64,000 bases of DNA from contig NC_079239.1 in the NCBI RefSeq assembly GCF_027921745.1, positions 771,501-835,500 of the forward strand, written 5' to 3'. This stretch comes from Schizosaccharomyces osmophilus (taxonomy: Eukaryota; Ascomycota; Schizosaccharomycetes; Schizosaccharomycetales; Schizosaccharomycetaceae). The stretch's first letter is position 1; every line of letters starts with the position of its first letter. A model generated the notes under the pieces. The model was not told the origin of the DNA, did not search any database, and was given only the letters and a program-made list of their open reading frames with translations. This document shows positions 21,608 through 34,230 of this stretch, piece after piece. The translations under genes were made by a program, and so were the position numbers.

Positions 21608-23551
21608 CTAACCCTCCGCCTCTTCTATACTGTTGCTCTTATGCTTAGGAGTAAAGTTGAATCTGGAGGGTGTAGGTCCCAAAAATCTTTCACTGAGTTT
21701 AAGCCAGTCGTTGACATTCGTGCTAGCGAGCATGCCTTCCATTTCATCTCTGGCATTGTAAAGAGGAGGCCGTTGGTTAAGTCTCGGTCTCGCAACTTCA
21801 AATAATGCTATAGGGGTATAGCGATGAAAAAAACTCATAAATTCCAAAAAGAACCTCCTCGTCGTATTGATACCTTGTGCATCCGAACCCCAATACTGTA
21901 GCCCATTATTACAATATTCCTGTAAAATTTCTAGACGTTGAGTTGATGACTTGTCAATGTATTGACGAGCATCAATCTCTTCAAAAATCCAAGGTTTTAC
22001 GAGTGCACCACGGGCAATCATGGTTGTGTCAACACCCGTATCCATTCCCTCATACCAATCCTCCCAGCTGTAGCAATCACCATTTCCGATAAAAGCCAGT
22101 GGTTGTGTACGAAGACTTCCTTCGGGTAAATCTTCGATTCCTTCGTTCAGCTTGCGAATGTTAGAAGCACAATCCTTCACGTATTCCCAGTTTGCTAATT
22201 TGGAATATCTCTGCTGGCGAGATCGTCCATGCAGTACAGCAGCAGAAGTGTTCGTTTCTTGATGAATACGACTCAAAAGTTTATTCACAACGGGATGATC
22301 CTCCCGATTTCCCGTACGAAGCTTTACAGTTGTAGGAATGGTACCGGAAATAGCATCGATACCCTGTAAATTTCGGATGAGACGACTAGGACTCTCCAGC
22401 AAAGAGGATCCTGCTCCTTGACGAAAGACGAGGTCAATGGGGCAACCGCAATTCAAATCCAAAAAATCTGCTCCATCACAGTTCTCAGCAATAACCTGGG
22501 CTGTTTTTACACCTTGCCAAAGTTTTGAGCAGGCTAACTGAATACCTAAAATTCCCTTTCTTCCACTAGGCATAATTTCCCGCTCAGTATTGATACCACG
22601 AACAAGAGCCCATTCTGGCTGATGACCTTGCATCAAAGGCTGACACATCGCCATCTCAGTATAAAAGGTATCAGCACCCAAAGATCCGCAAAGCCGACGA
22701 AAAGGAGGATTACCAACTGTGGTTAATGGGGCAAGAATCTTTCTACCTTTCCAGTCAATTCTTCTTTTCTCTTGAGGTCGCAATGTTGGTAAAAGAACGT
22801 CGGAACGAGATTGTTTGTGGATTCCGTCCGTAGTCACCTTATGATTTCCTTCCCCTTCATCTTGTTTTTGCGGTGTTTCCGTGGCTTGAGATTCGGGTCC
22901 ATCTTCCTTAACTGCCTTGGGATCGTTATTATCAGCAAGCGTCTGATCTTGATTTTGATCTCTTGTACCGTTAACCTCTTGTTTTGGGGATTCTTGGATA
23001 TTTTGGTCATTTGATTTCGGTTTTTCTTCTCCAAGTACAATAGAAATCATTCTTTCGGCTTTACTCAAATCCAATTGCTTTGTTCGAAGTTTCTTCTGAA
23101 CGTTTTTGTCGACAGCATTCAACATAGTAAGTCCGAATTTACTGTCTGGCTTTTCAACCAGCTCATGCTTTCCATCTTCGTTAAGTTTTACATGACCCGA
23201 TAACCATCGACACTTGTATCCAGCGGGGCAAATGCCATAAGTTTCAAAATTAACGCATTTTTCACCCAAATCAGGTTCCTTTTGAGAGAGATATACTTCT
23301 ACATCGTGACCAAATTTACAGTTGCTTTGGAATGGGCACTCCTTTCCTACAGAAATCGCAGGGCACAACGCGTTCTCCTCACGTACAGAAACTTTGCTCC
23401 TCTTTTTGTTTTGTCCGCGCTCTTTAGGCTTGCGCTTTCTCTCCGCTTGCTCTGGTTTAGCAAGGAATCTAATTTGGGTTAGCAATTAAATTTAGCATTC
23501 TTTCACATACTCTTCGCGAATAGGAGCAACTCCAGAGTGTGGATCCGACAT
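21608..23551 (-). CDS. dus3: tRNA-dihydrouridine(47) synthase Dus3
   Basis: Two exons read 23551-23511 and 23468-21608 with a 42-nt intron (GTATGT ... GCTAAC ... TAG), phase 2, giving 633 residues. The tiny first exon encodes MSDPHSGVAPIRE. The enzyme reduces uridine 47 in the variable loop of tRNA using FMN and NADPH. Two CCCH zinc fingers lie near residues 45-100 (C-x8-C-x5-C-x3-H in the first). A charged Gln/Glu/Asp linker follows, then the TIM-barrel catalytic domain from about 255: LAPLTTVGNPPFRRLCG, catalytic Cys in LNCGCPIDLVF, VKLRTG, and HGR. Order next to ura2 matches S. pombe. Confidence 0.94.
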
Positions 23552-24074
23552 GTTTCAAGCAGATCAAAAGGCAATGCTCCCCCTGTTGGAAATGGCTTTA
23601 TTGCTAAAAATAAAAGTTTAGACCATACTGCTGAGATTCTGTGTCAAATAGCGTGCTGTCAAAGGATTCACAAAAACAAAGGAAAACACTACAGCGAGAG
23701 ATCGTTAAATTGTAAACAATTCTTTTAAGGCATGGGTTGGTTTTCCAGAAACATAATTAAGGCAGACATGAGACGTTGAGTTTGATCTTAAGCTTTTTCA
23801 TAAACTTGGTTTCAGCCGAATTGGCAAAAGTGAAAAAGGCACTTGAGTTTTCTTAGGCTTTTAAAGTTGAGGTTGAACCTTGAACGATAGTCAAACACTA
23901 TTCAGCTGGAAAAAACAAAGATTAAGGCAGGTTTTATGAAGTTTACGAGAAAGTGAAGAATTGAATCGCTTTTTACCCCTTTGGAGTGGATTAGACATAC
24001 CTTCGAGTTCGTTCAACCGAGAGCTCATCATTCACCAAGCGCCTTTTGAGTACACATTTTATTGTTGCGTCAAT
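23552..24074. other. Divergent promoter region dus3 / ura2
   Basis: 523 bases between two divergent starts. I see no further gene and no motif I would name with confidence. Confidence 0.6.
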
Positions 24075-25185
24075 ATGAGTTTAAGACTACCAGGGCTTGC
24101 AGACATGCATGTTCATCTTCGCGATGGCGAAATGATGAAGCATGTGGTTCCTACTGTTAATCAAGGAGGTGTTTCTGTAGCTTACGTTATGGTATGTAGA
24201 CTAAAAGTTCTTTGAAGCATGATCAATGGAGTTGATTTGAAAAATTACAATTGAAAATGCTAATTAAGAGTAATAGCCGAACCTTGTTCCTCCTATTACA
24301 ACAGTAGACGCTTGCTTGAAGTATAAAGCTGAAATCGAACTGTTGGACCGTAAAACAAAATACTTGATGTCCTTATACCTTTCTCCAGAAATAACACCGA
24401 AAGTCATTCACGACGCCAGTAAACGAGGAGTTCGCGGCGTCAAGTCGTACCCCAAAGGCGCCACTACCAATTCTGACAGCGGTGTAGAAAGCTATGAACC
24501 TTTCTATGCTACATTTGAAGCCATGGAAGAAACTGGTATGGTTTTGAATATCCATGGAGAAGTCCCTGCTTCAACCAGTGATGATGTATTTAGTGCTGAG
24601 CCAAGATTTTTGCCTACCTTACTAGACTTGCACAAACGATTTCCCAATTTGAAGATTGTTCTGGAGCATTGCAGTACAGAAGAAGCTATTGAAGCTGTAT
24701 TAAATTGTGGTCCGAGTGTTGCTGGTACCATCACCGCGCATCACATGTACATAACTCATAAGGATTGGGAAAATGATCCTCATTGTTTCTGCAAGCCAGT
24801 AGCGAAAACCGAAAAGGATCGTTTGGCTTTGATTAAAGCAGCTACAAGCAGAAACCCGAAGTTTTTCTTTGGATCAGACTCAGCTCCTCATCCCCAATCC
24901 TCGAAACAGAAGACGCCTCCCGCCGCTGGAGTTTTCTCTCAGGCTTTTGAAGCATCTTATTTAGCCGATATATTTGACAAGGAAGGATGCTTACATGCTT
25001 TACAAGATTTCGCTTGCAAATTTGGTAGAGACTTTTATGATGTTCCCATTGAAGAATCAGCCCCCTCGCTAATCTTGGAAAATAATCCTTTTACAATTCC
25101 ACCATTAATCAATGACTGCCTAGTTCCTTTCCGTCCTCGAGAGAATTCAAATTGGCAATGTCGATGGGAGGAAGGCACTTTATAA
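24075..25185 (+). CDS. ura2: Dihydroorotase
   Basis: Two exons, 24075-24191 and 24277-25185, joined in phase 0 (..AYVM|PNLVPPIT..), 341 residues (about 337 in S. pombe). It closes N-carbamoyl-aspartate to dihydroorotate in pyrimidine synthesis. Metal-binding HVHLRDG is at residues 12-18. The SYPKGATTNSDSG loop carries the expected carboxylated Lys; further ligands sit in NIHGE, LEHCST and ITAHH, and the catalytic Asp in FGSDSAPH. It is a stand-alone type II enzyme, not a CAD-type fusion. The 85-nt intron has CTAAT as branch point. Confidence 0.95.
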
Positions 25186-25862
25186 TCGACAAATACTTAA
25201 TTGAGTGCCTTTTTGTGACTTTTGTTGGCTTCGTGTAGCTCAATACTTTTAATGGCAATACAAACTTTATTTGTTTATTGGTTTACTGGAAATGCAGTTA
25301 GCTACTTTTCAAACAAATGCATATGATCTAACTACCCCATCTAAATCCAAGCCTTTCATTCACAAAAGCAATGTAAAGTCTACTGATAAGTCTTATAAAT
25401 TTTTATACAAAACCTTAACCGGTGGAGATTTTAAAGATAAAAACAAAGGCATAGATGATTAACTTGTACGCATTGCCAAAAACAAAAGGTGTTTCTGAAT
25501 CTACTTGTGATCTAATGCATTACTAAGAAAACATGAACAACAACTGTCTGATCACTAAGAAAGGCAATTTTATTCTTTATAAGCTTTTAGTCTTTTCAAA
25601 ACAATTAATTCCTTCAGGAAGCTACTGTTCATGGAACCAATGTTACAATCAACTTTTGTTCTTAATAGGAATTTCGTCGAGGAAAAAAAGAATATAGAAA
25701 AGTAAACCTTCATTATGTAAATTATATATTATTGTAATTTTTTCTATAAATTTCACTATATTACATTACTGCTAAACTACTTACCAGATTTGGTGTACAG
25801 GGGCAAGCAACGGCGACTAGTTGTCCTTTACCATCTCAACACGAACTACACGAAAGTAAAAG
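25186..25862. other. Spacer ura2 / srp2
   Basis: 677 bases, AT-rich. A 56-codon ATG frame (25292-25462, +) begins MQLATFQTNAYDL; nothing supports translation. It should hold the ura2 3' UTR and srp2 promoter. Confidence 0.55.
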
Positions 25863-27366
25863 ATGTCGGAAACTAGATTGTTTATAGGGCGTATTCCCCC
25901 TCAAGGTAATATAATACAATAGGTAGACCAGAATTAACGATTTTTCTAGCTGTTCGTGAGGACGTGGAGGACTTCTTCAAAGGCTATGGCCAAATCCTTG
26001 ACTGCAAAGTTATGAATGGTTTTGGATTCGTTGAGCTTGAAGATGCTCGTGATGCTCGGGATATAGTGAATGACTTTCAAGGAAAAGAGTTTATGGGCAG
26101 TCAAATAGTTGTAGAACCTGCTCGTGGTGAAAGAAAAAGAAGAGAAAATTTCCGTGAAACTGCTGCTGCTAAGTAAGTTTTTTAAATATTTAAGAAAAAA
26201 TTACAATGGGTTTGGTTAAATCTCGCGCAAGTTGTCGTTGAGCCTTTTGTATTTTTGAAAAGATTGCACCGACTCTTGGTTTGTCCATACAATCCAGCTT
26301 TATGACTTCTTTTCCAAAATCCTGTGTTATTATACTGGATTAGCAATTTCTAACATCTTTAGATACCCTCGTCCACGTCGCACTGGCTATCGTTTAATTG
26401 TTGAAAACTTATCTGAAGAAGTTAGCTGGCAGGTAAAGATATCAGCGAATGATTAACGAGTAAGTTATTAACTTCATATGTTTAGGACTTGAAAGATGTA
26501 ATGAGACAAGCCGGTGAACCAACATTTACTGATGCTCATCGTCAAAATCTTGGTTTTGGGTATGTTAAACATCTAAAAAAACCTTGATGTGATAAGTTAC
26601 TAACAATTGATAGTGTCGTTGAATTCTCGACTGAAGATGATATGAGAAATGCTCTCACAAACCTCAATGGTGAAGAAATTAAGGGTACCGCAATTGCTTT
26701 GCGTGAAGATCCTGTATGTATTAATTCGTTTTTTTTTTTGAAATATACTAACTAAATGAAAAGAATGCTCCCAATGAACCTCTTCCCGAAGGCCCAGGTT
26801 TCCGCTCTAGGTCTCCACCTCCTCGTCGTCGTTTCCCTATGGACAACCGTAGAGGAGGATTTGCTCGTCGTGATACCTATCGCCCTGTCAGAGATGATAC
26901 CTATCGCCCTGTCAGAGATGATGATCATCGCCCTGCCAGAGATGATGATCGTCGCTATATCCCCAGAGGTGGCGCTCGTGACAGTTTTCGTCGTGGAGGA
27001 CGTGATGATTTTAGAGGACGTGATGACTTCAGAGGACGCGATGATTTCAGACGCGGCCCTCGCCGTGACGATTACCGCAGACCCAGAGCCGATGAATATC
27101 GTCCTCGTCGTGATGATTCCTACCGTCCTCGTCGTGATGATTATCCTGCCCGTGATGAAGAATATGGTCGTGATGCTTATGAACGTAGTCCTTCTCCCCG
27201 CCGTGAACGTAGCCGTTCTCCCAGATACGCGGACGAGTACAGTTCATACCCACCTGCACCCGCTTCTGAAATGCAGCAATCTAATGACGCTCCAAGCTAT
27301 CCTGGGGAACCTGCTAACTCCGTCCCTGCTGAAGCTGGCGAAGGTCAAGTTGCTGCTGAATGGTAA
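25863..27366 (+). CDS. srp2: SR-type RNA-binding protein Srp2
   Basis: Six exons placed by hand: 25863-25905, 25950-26172, 26363-26432, 26486-26559, 26614-26713, 26764-27366. Phases agree and give 370 residues (about 365 in S. pombe). Srp2 acts in splicing, exon definition and mRNA handling in the nucleus. The first RRM is residues 1-75 (RNP2 RLFIGRI, RNP1-like NGFGFVEL). The second is about 97-172 (RLIVENL, pseudo-RRM type, LGFGVVEF). The C-terminus is rich in Arg/Asp/Tyr with two sets of tandem DNA repeats and ends in SPSPRRERSRSP-type serine-arginine sites. Introns are 44-190 nt. Confidence 0.93.
26872..27051 (+). repeat. Tandem repeats in the srp2 RD-rich tail
   Basis: Three 24-bp units (26872-26895, 26896-26919, 26920-26943); the first two are identical and encode DTYRPVRD. 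Further on, three 18-bp units (26998-27051) encode GRDDFR. Both keep frame. Recent slippage or unequal exchange is the simplest explanation. Confidence 0.85.
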
Positions 27367-28551
27367 ATTTAGAAAATTGGTTTTATTTTAAAGTCATATA
27401 TGATACACTATTAGTATTCCTACTTGTTGTTCTGATATCCTTATTTTGAGCTTGAATTAATCTTCTCTTGCGGTTGGAACATCGGATGTTTCACTCGAAA
27501 TAATCGTGGATTTTATCGTAATATTTCATTCGTGTAGTACCTTTATACCATCTCTTTTGTATTGGAATATTCAATTCTGGTCACTCATTTATGCTGAACG
27601 TTCTTTTTACTTCTCTACTTCATACATTTTGTTATAAATTCTAATTATCTAGTGTATGTTGCATGTTGTGTGTCTTTTCGTTCTTTCTTTCTATTGAATT
27701 GATAATAAATTTTGGAATAATTTAATACATTCGGACGATTGAATTCTTGGATGAAAATCAATAGAAATCGCAATAGCATTCTTACAACCTATTTTTTTCA
27801 AGGAAACTTGTTACCTTTTGTACATATCACCACCTTAATTGACTACTACCGCCAGCATATTTGTTATTATTGTTCTTATGTAACGTAGAATATCATATAT
27901 GATTGAAAGACGTAAGTCTAAGACAAGAAAGTTATAATTTGCGCAGAGCTTTTTATAGTAATTTAAATCCTAGAATACATCCCTTTCGACGTCTATAAAG
28001 ACTCACAAACATTTTTCGAATAGCACATACTGTAGATACGAAAGGAGACTCAATAAGCATCATTGTAAATTAAGGCTAATCAGTTTTGTTTCGGAATAAT
28101 GATAGCATATGAGACTCGCATTTTCTAAATGAAACTGCTGCTAAATGCAAAAAGAAAGTACGTGTGCATACTTGTAACCGTATATGTGGGTTGGGTTACA
28201 TATAAAATTGAAATGCTCGAAAAAAGAAAAGAAGAAAGAATGAAAAAGATGGTTAAAGGCGAGGTTTAACGAAGCATATAATAAAAATTGGAAAGCACGA
28301 AAGGGAAAAATGCAAAAGATAAAAGGAAAACAAACGAAAACAGGAGGTAGAAAAAAAACTAACCACAATGTAAAAAGAACTAAAATAAATAGGCTCGATG
28401 ATGCAAAGTGTGAAGAATAAGGAGACGGAATATGAAGCACATATCAAGGGAGAAGGGTCGATGATGACGAAGCTTCAAAGTTTAAACGACTAAGAACATA
28501 TTGTAGAGCCACTTATGTAATAAAAATAGGATTAAGATGCGAGAACGATAA
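27367..28551. other. Convergent 3' spacer srp2 / rho2
   Basis: 1.2 kb of AT-rich sequence between two 3' ends. The 99-codon hydrophobic frame on the - strand near 28141-28440 is low-complexity and unsupported. Nothing else is seen. Confidence 0.6.
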
Positions 28552-29520
28552 TTAAGCAATGATACAGCATTTTGTAGAGCTTTTATCCGTTTCCAAATCC
28601 CGTACCGTCAAGGCAGCTCGAGTAGCAGCTTCGAAAACATCATCTACACCATCACCTGTCAAAGAAGAGCATTCCATATACTTTCTTGCGCCGATTCTCT
28701 GTGCAACAATTTCAGCTTGCTGTGGTTTAACAAAATTTTGGTTTCGCCGTCGCATTTCTTCAACTGCGGCTGGATCAGTTCTCAAATCCGCCTTCATACC
28801 GACGAGAATGAAGGGTATATTAGGGCACAGTGTATTAACCTCTTCAATCCACTGTATGTATGTTAGAAATAAGTAACTAATAGATATTGCAATAGTAAAG
28901 GTAGTTACCTTTGTAGAAACGTTTTCCAAGGAATCCGGAGAATCAATAGCAAAACCTATAAGAATAATGTGTGCTTTGGCATAAGACATTGGGCGTAAGC
29001 GCTTAGAGAGTTAGCTCCTTGTTACAAAAGTAAATAAAAAAAATTTTTTAAATTTACAAGCTGTACGTACTTCGTATTCTTCTTGACCACTGATTCTTTG
29101 TTAGCAACAGAAAGAGTTATTAAATAACTTACGCTGTATCCCATAACGCTAACTGAACGGACTTTCCATCTACCTGAAAGAAAAGTTAATAAATGTAAAA
29201 GACAACAGTTACGTACTCTACAGTCCGAAACATAATTCTCAAACACGGTAGGAACCTGAAATTCGTGTTAATGAAGAAAGTAGGAGAATAACCATACATA
29301 TTCCTAAAGGTTAATCATTAGTAAACCGGACAGAAAAATATCAATGAAATAGTAATGACAAAGGCAACACTTACCGTAGGAAAATAACCTAAAGTGAATA
29401 CTGACAGCAGAGACGTTTTTCCACATGCGCCGTCACCAACAACAACTAATTTTCTGAAATCAGTTAGTAATTGAATCTCCCTTTTATTACTCACCTCCGA
29501 ATAGACTGAGACTGGAGCAT
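28552..29520 (-). CDS. rho2: Rho2 small GTPase, eight exons including a 6-nt microexon
   Basis: Exons on the - strand: 29520-29495, 29453-29375, 29303-29298, 29255-29217, 29173-29133, 29089-29071, 29001-28909, 28851-28552 (26, 79, 6, 39, 41, 19, 93, 300 nt). All junctions are GT-AG and phases close, giving exactly 200 residues, the length I recall for S. pombe Rho2. Rho2 acts at the plasma membrane upstream of Pck kinases in alpha-glucan synthesis and cell-integrity signalling. P-loop GDGACGKTS, effector loop FPTEYVPTVFENY, DTAGQEEYERLRP, and CSSLTGDGVDDVF are intact. The CCIIA end is the prenylation box (CaaX = CIIA) with an extra palmitoylatable Cys. Seven introns of 41-71 nt in a 969-bp gene is unusually dense. 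Confidence 0.93.
29298..29303 (-). other. rho2: 6-nt microexon of rho2 (Glu-Tyr)
   Basis: GAATAT on the - strand, preceded by ACCTTTAG and followed by GTATGG. It supplies the Glu-Tyr of the invariant Rho effector-loop sequence FPTEYVPT. Without it the flanking exons would join as FPT-VPT. Phase is 0 on both sides. Confidence 0.85.
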
Positions 29521-30468
29521 GAGACGAGTTATCTGATATGCAAAAGAAAGATGGAAAACGAATGTAAATGAATCTAGCTCAACTCCGGGCAAGTCCGACA
29601 CAGCACAACCAATCGCGTTGTAGTCTGTCGTATGTATATATCACTGTAATTCTTAGAAACAATTTAAAAAGTCAATCCCAAGGTATTGTTCTTTTCTAAG
29701 TACGTGTCAAAATTAAAACAACGAGCGCAGTAAGGACTAATTCAAAAATTAGATATTATCTATACGTTTAACCGAGCAGGAACAATTCACTCTACCTACC
29801 TTGCAGAGAATTTGAGGTGAAGCTAGAATACGCTTAGGATTGGTTTCGTAGGTCATCAACTATGGAAGAAGAAAGACACATTACGAACAGTGATTTTTAA
29901 TGAAGCACACATTACTACGCACTCCCTGCTTAAAGCATTTTACGCCATACATTATCCTCTCCTAAAACCTTTACCGTACAATACAGACTACGGTATATAA
30001 TTTTTGGGAGCAACCCGTTCAATCATAGGCGAAAGGCAGGTTGTATTCGTTACGTTTCCGTAAAACAAATTCAACCACTTTGGCATTGAGCAATATCCTC
30101 ACTTTTCGCTTTCGCTAGCATTGAATCTGAAAGGATTCGAGCAGTCCTGTTTTGGAGAAAGAGAACGGTTTTTATAGCGCCGGAAAAAAGTACGAAGAGT
30201 CGGTATTTGAACGGGGGCGATTTTGAGGTAGTACTGGGAAGTGTTGGAAAACCAGGAATTTCTCTTTAACTATCATCTAGATCGACACATGAGTGGGCCC
30301 TCTTTGTTACAAGAATAATTTGGACCTTTCCCTGAAATTTGAAGAGTGAAATCTGTACGCTCTTCCTTTAGTGTATCCACGAAGGTTAATAGTATTACAC
30401 TAAGTTTAGTTGTTTGAGGATTTCTACAAAGAAGGAGAGCGAACAAAAAATCCATCCGTTTTTGTGCC
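29521..30468. other. Divergent promoter region rho2 / nst1
   Basis: 948 bases. On the - strand no ATG occurs for about 330 bases upstream of rho2, which would fit a moderately long leader. A GC-richer patch lies around 30175-30230. No gene is supported. Confidence 0.55.
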
Positions 30469-33400
30469 ATGGGTAGTCGAGAGCTGTGTATTGAGGCACT
30501 GAATGCAGGGATACAGCCTCCAAGCTTTAAGGATCTCCTACTTCCTGTATCAAACCCGGCAGCAAATGCGAAAAAACGAAACAAGAAGAAGAAGAGGCAA
30601 AAAGCGAAGAAGCAAGCAGAGGTTTCCGCCGGCGCCCCTGGCATGTCTGAAGATGAAGGGCTGAGCAAAATCGAGCAGCTTTCTATGCATCCAGCCTTAG
30701 ACAAGTTGATGGCCGAAAAGGATAAAGAGTATATGGAATATAGGAGAAACATCGAAAGTAATTTTACGGCTTCCCCTAACGGGTCTTCGCAATATTATCC
30801 ATCGCTTGATGACATGAATGCAATTTCTTCAACAGACTGGCAATTTACATTGGAATCGAATGCTGCCGCTGAACCTTCTGATGAATGCATAATCTCTTCT
30901 TCTCATATTGTTGATGAAGCAGAATTTCCCATCCATTTTCCAACTTTGGAGGAAGCTGCTTCGTCTTCCAACATGTCGGCAAACTCTGTACAAAATAACA
31001 TGTCATCCTTTCCTCCGATAGAACCTATATTGCCTCTCCCTACATCTACATCTTCAAAGAAGAAAAAGAAGAAGAAGAAGAAATCAAAAAATGCGAATCC
31101 GGTCACAATTGAACCCATCGATTCACAGACAGATGCGCAGGATGATTTCCCGAGTCAAGATCAATCTTGCTATGATAATGCAGATCAGCATGGATTTTCA
31201 TCTTTTCCAAATACTGATTTTGGCAAACCTAAAGACAAGATCTGGGCAGCCTCCAATACCGAAGAGCGTGAACAGATTCGTGAATTCTGGTTGTCTCTCA
31301 GCGAAGTTGAAAGGCGATCGCTTGTAAAAGTAGAGAAGGAAGCTGTTTTGCAAAAAATGAAAGAGCAACAAAAATATTCTTGTTCTTGCTCTGTATGCGG
31401 TAGAAAACGCCTTGCAATTGAGGAAGAACTGGAAGTATTATACGATGCTTACTATGAGGAGTTGGAGCAATATGCAAATATTCAACGTAATCGTGCTTTG
31501 ATGCAACATTCTAATGCACTTGATGAGATTACCGCTCCCATTACTTCTCCACCCCATGTTGAAATAAATGAAATAGTTGACAAAGAAGAGTCAGAAAAAG
31601 ATATTGGTTTCCAGACAGAGTCGGAAACCCCTGAGGGAAGTATAGGGGAAGACGTTTTTCACCAAAATGATGTCTCTGTCGAAGATGGTGAAGAGCTCTC
31701 TGTTGACAAAAAGGTTTCTGCTTTTACTGAGCAATTTGATTCAATAGACGTTGATGCAAATCAAGTGGAAAATCTTCCTTATACCCCTATGGATCCTTCT
31801 CGACATCACGAAAAAAATAGTTATCATGCAGATCTGTATAATTTCGGAAGCAGTCTTACTGTTAAGGGTGGTATTTTGACGGTTGCTGACGATTTGTTGA
31901 AAAACGATGGCAAAAAGTTCATTGAAATGATGGAGCAATTAGCTGAACGTCGCATGCAACGGGAGGATAATAGTACCTTTCATGAACCGGAAATGTATGA
32001 CAGTGGTATAGAGTACGATGAAAACGAAGACGAAGAGGATGAAGATATTGAGGAAGAAGATGAAGATGAGCTTGATTTGATGACCGACGAACAAAGGATG
32101 GAAGAAGGAAGGAGGATGTTTCAAATTTTTGCCGCTAGACTCTTTGAGCAGAGAGTGTTACAAGCTTATCGGGAAAAGGTTGCGCAACAACGGCAGGCAA
32201 AACTTCTTGAAGAAATCGAAGAGGAAAATCGACGGAAACAAGAACGAGAGCTCAGGAAGTTAAAGGAAAAGGAGAGAAAGAGGGATAAAAAGAAACAGCA
32301 GAGACTTGCCAAAGAAGAAGAACGGCAGAAACGTGAAGCTGAACGATTGGCTGAGGAGACTGCACAGAAAGCATCTGAAGCCAAAAAGGCTGAAGAATCT
32401 CGCAAACGAAAAGAAGAACAGCGTTTGAAGAAGGAAGAAAAAAAGCGACTGCAGGATTTGGAGCGTCAAAGAAAAGAGGAGAGACGGAGAATGGAAGCAG
32501 AAGAACGACAGAAACAAAAAGAGCAGGAGAAAAAATTAAAGAAGCAGCAAGAAGAGGAACGGCAAAACGCGCTCTTGGAACAGCAGTTGCGTTTACAAGA
32601 AATAAAGGAACAAAAGCTTCGTCAAAAAGAGCTTGAAGAGGAAGAGAAACGGCGAAACAAAGAAGAGCAGGAGAATCTATCGCTTGCACGTACGAAGGAG
32701 GTGGAAGAGGCAGAACAAAGATTACGTGAAGCCAAAATAGCTGCCTTTTTCGCACCGTCAAAAGAAGATGCTATCAGCGTTGCTTCTCATCCTCCCTCCC
32801 TTCCTCAGGGTTTACCGAATGCTTATTTGCAAAAAGAGCCACACCTTTCCCCTTCTGGTGCTTCATCTACTACGCCAAACTTACATTCGATACAATCAAG
32901 AGAAGTGAATACTCTTCCATTTGGAACACCTCAACCTAAGCCGATATATCAGAATCCTGTTTTGCTTCCCGAAAGGCTGACACCTTCACCAAGCTTCGTA
33001 TCCTCTTCTTCTTTTTCTTCTCCACTTAATATACCTAATAGTTCTCTTTGTATAGATAATAATGGAAGATCGAGGCAATTTAGTACCGGTACCCCGAATT
33101 TGCTGAATCCCAATCGGAATTCTAATGGTCTATACTCTCCCGTCTCTCTTTTAAATAATCACGGTTCTTTTGGTTTGAGTCCCGGCACTCGCAACTCGCT
33201 AGGCCAAACGGCTTCTGTGCATTATCCTCGATTTTCAAACTGTATATCCCCTTTAAGTAGGAAGCTTTCTAGTAGCAATACTCCGCCATTATTATCAAGG
33301 TTGAATTTGGTTTCAAATGCTCAACAAAACCCATCAGAATTGAACGGTATGGCAGGAAATCACGCATCTAACATGGATATGGCTACGTCGAAAGAAACAT

Positions 33401-33801
33401 TGATGGGGTCTTTTGGAACGGAAGCTTTAGGATTGGGATCTCCGACTCCTATGCGCAGTAGACCCACACCTATTCGGCGGCCGAGTCAAAACAATCCCCT
33501 GTTAATGAAGAAGCCGCTTAAGGAGGAAAGAGTGGGTAGTCGTGCTTTATTAGACGAAAACTCGGATACAGTTTTGTCTCAAAACCCGGCGTTGGGTGCG
33601 TCCTATGACGGATTGAACAGACGAGGAAGTCAAGGATATGCAAAGTCTTTGAATTATTCTAGCTGGAATTCGCCTAACAATACCTCGTTTTACAATCCGC
33701 TCTCTAGTGGCCCATGGAGTTCAGCGCTGGGCGCTTTTACTCCGAATAGTTTGACAACAGACGCTCCACGGGGGCAATACACATGGGCAAATAAAGGATG
33801 A
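30469..33801 (+). CDS. nst1: Nst1 family stress-response/P-body-type coiled-coil protein
   Basis: Single exon, 1,110 residues. Fungal Nst1 (salt-tolerance down-regulator) is linked to P-body and stress responses; its molecular role is poorly defined. Basic [15 protein letters not shown] clusters occur near residues 35-50 and again near 195-210. The family block is at about 265-340: [20 protein letters not shown] followed by Cys305, Cys307 and Cys310 ([10 protein letters not shown]). A second conserved block, [20 protein letters not shown], starts near residue 462. An acidic run lies at about 515-540, then about 200 residues of very charged single-helix or coiled coil (560-760), and a Ser/Pro/Asn-rich tail. 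Confidence 0.9.
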   Translation: MGSRELCIEALNAGIQPPSFKDLLLPVSNPAANAKKRNKKKKRQKAKKQAEVSAGAPGMSEDEGLSKIEQLSMHPALDKLMAEKDKEYMEYRRNIESNFTASPNGSSQYYPSLDDMNAISSTDWQFTLESNAAAEPSDECIISSSHIVDEAEFPIHFPTLEEAASSSNMSANSVQNNMSSFPPIEPILPLPTSTSSKKKKKKKKKSKNANPVTIEPIDSQTDAQDDFPSQDQSCYDNADQHGFSSFPNTDFGKPKDKIWAASNTEEREQIREFWLSLSEVERRSLVKVEKEAVLQKMKEQQKYSCSCSVCGRKRLAIEEELEVLYDAYYEELEQYANIQRNRALMQHSNALDEITAPITSPPHVEINEIVDKEESEKDIGFQTESETPEGSIGEDVFHQNDVSVEDGEELSVDKKVSAFTEQFDSIDVDANQVENLPYTPMDPSRHHEKNSYHADLYNFGSSLTVKGGILTVADDLLKNDGKKFIEMMEQLAERRMQREDNSTFHEPEMYDSGIEYDENEDEEDEDIEEEDEDELDLMTDEQRMEEGRRMFQIFAARLFEQRVLQAYREKVAQQRQAKLLEEIEEENRRKQERELRKLKEKERKRDKKKQQRLAKEEERQKREAERLAEETAQKASEAKKAEESRKRKEEQRLKKEEKKRLQDLERQRKEERRRMEAEERQKQKEQEKKLKKQQEEERQNALLEQQLRLQEIKEQKLRQKELEEEEKRRNKEEQENLSLARTKEVEEAEQRLREAKIAAFFAPSKEDAISVASHPPSLPQGLPNAYLQKEPHLSPSGASSTTPNLHSIQSREVNTLPFGTPQPKPIYQNPVLLPERLTPSPSFVSSSSFSSPLNIPNSSLCIDNNGRSRQFSTGTPNLLNPNRNSNGLYSPVSLLNNHGSFGLSPGTRNSLGQTASVHYPRFSNCISPLSRKLSSSNTPPLLSRLNLVSNAQQNPSELNGMAGNHASNMDMATSKETLMGSFGTEALGLGSPTPMRSRPTPIRRPSQNNPLLMKKPLKEERVGSRALLDENSDTVLSQNPALGASYDGLNRRGSQGYAKSLNYSSWNSPNNTSFYNPLSSGPWSSALGAFTPNSLTTDAPRGQYTWANKG

Positions 33802-34230
33802 TATTTAGTGACCTTCTTCATGTCTGTTATGTTGTTTATTGTTCCCTTGTTTTGTTTGTTAACTTGTATTGGTTTTATCACTAATACACTAATGCTGGGA
33901 TTCAATTGGTTTCTTTTGTGTTAGTAAAAGAAAGTTATCTAATAATATTAATTTTTACGCTTAACAGTTGTGTAAAATTAAACAAATAATAAACTAAGCA
34001 AAGATTATATTTTTCCTATTACCCTAAGAAGTAATATGTATATTTTTGGTTTAGGGAAAATAAGTAGAAAGAACCGAGTGTAACGTTTGAAAAATAAATA
34101 GATTAAAAAATGAAAAATAGCAAATTTATATATATGTATAGGCAGTCCAGCTACAAATCATACAGAATCCTGTCAATTAAATATGCAAACAGATTATATA
34201 AAAAAAAAAAAACTTCTTAGAGTCAAAGCA
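33802..34230. other. Convergent 3' spacer
   Basis: 429 AT-rich bases between nst1 and the orphan gene. Nothing further is seen. Confidence 0.7.

Noticed and set aside
25292-25462. 56-codon frame between ura2 and srp2
   Set aside because: Too short, no domain, AT-rich spacer composition. Chance frame is the better reading without expression data.
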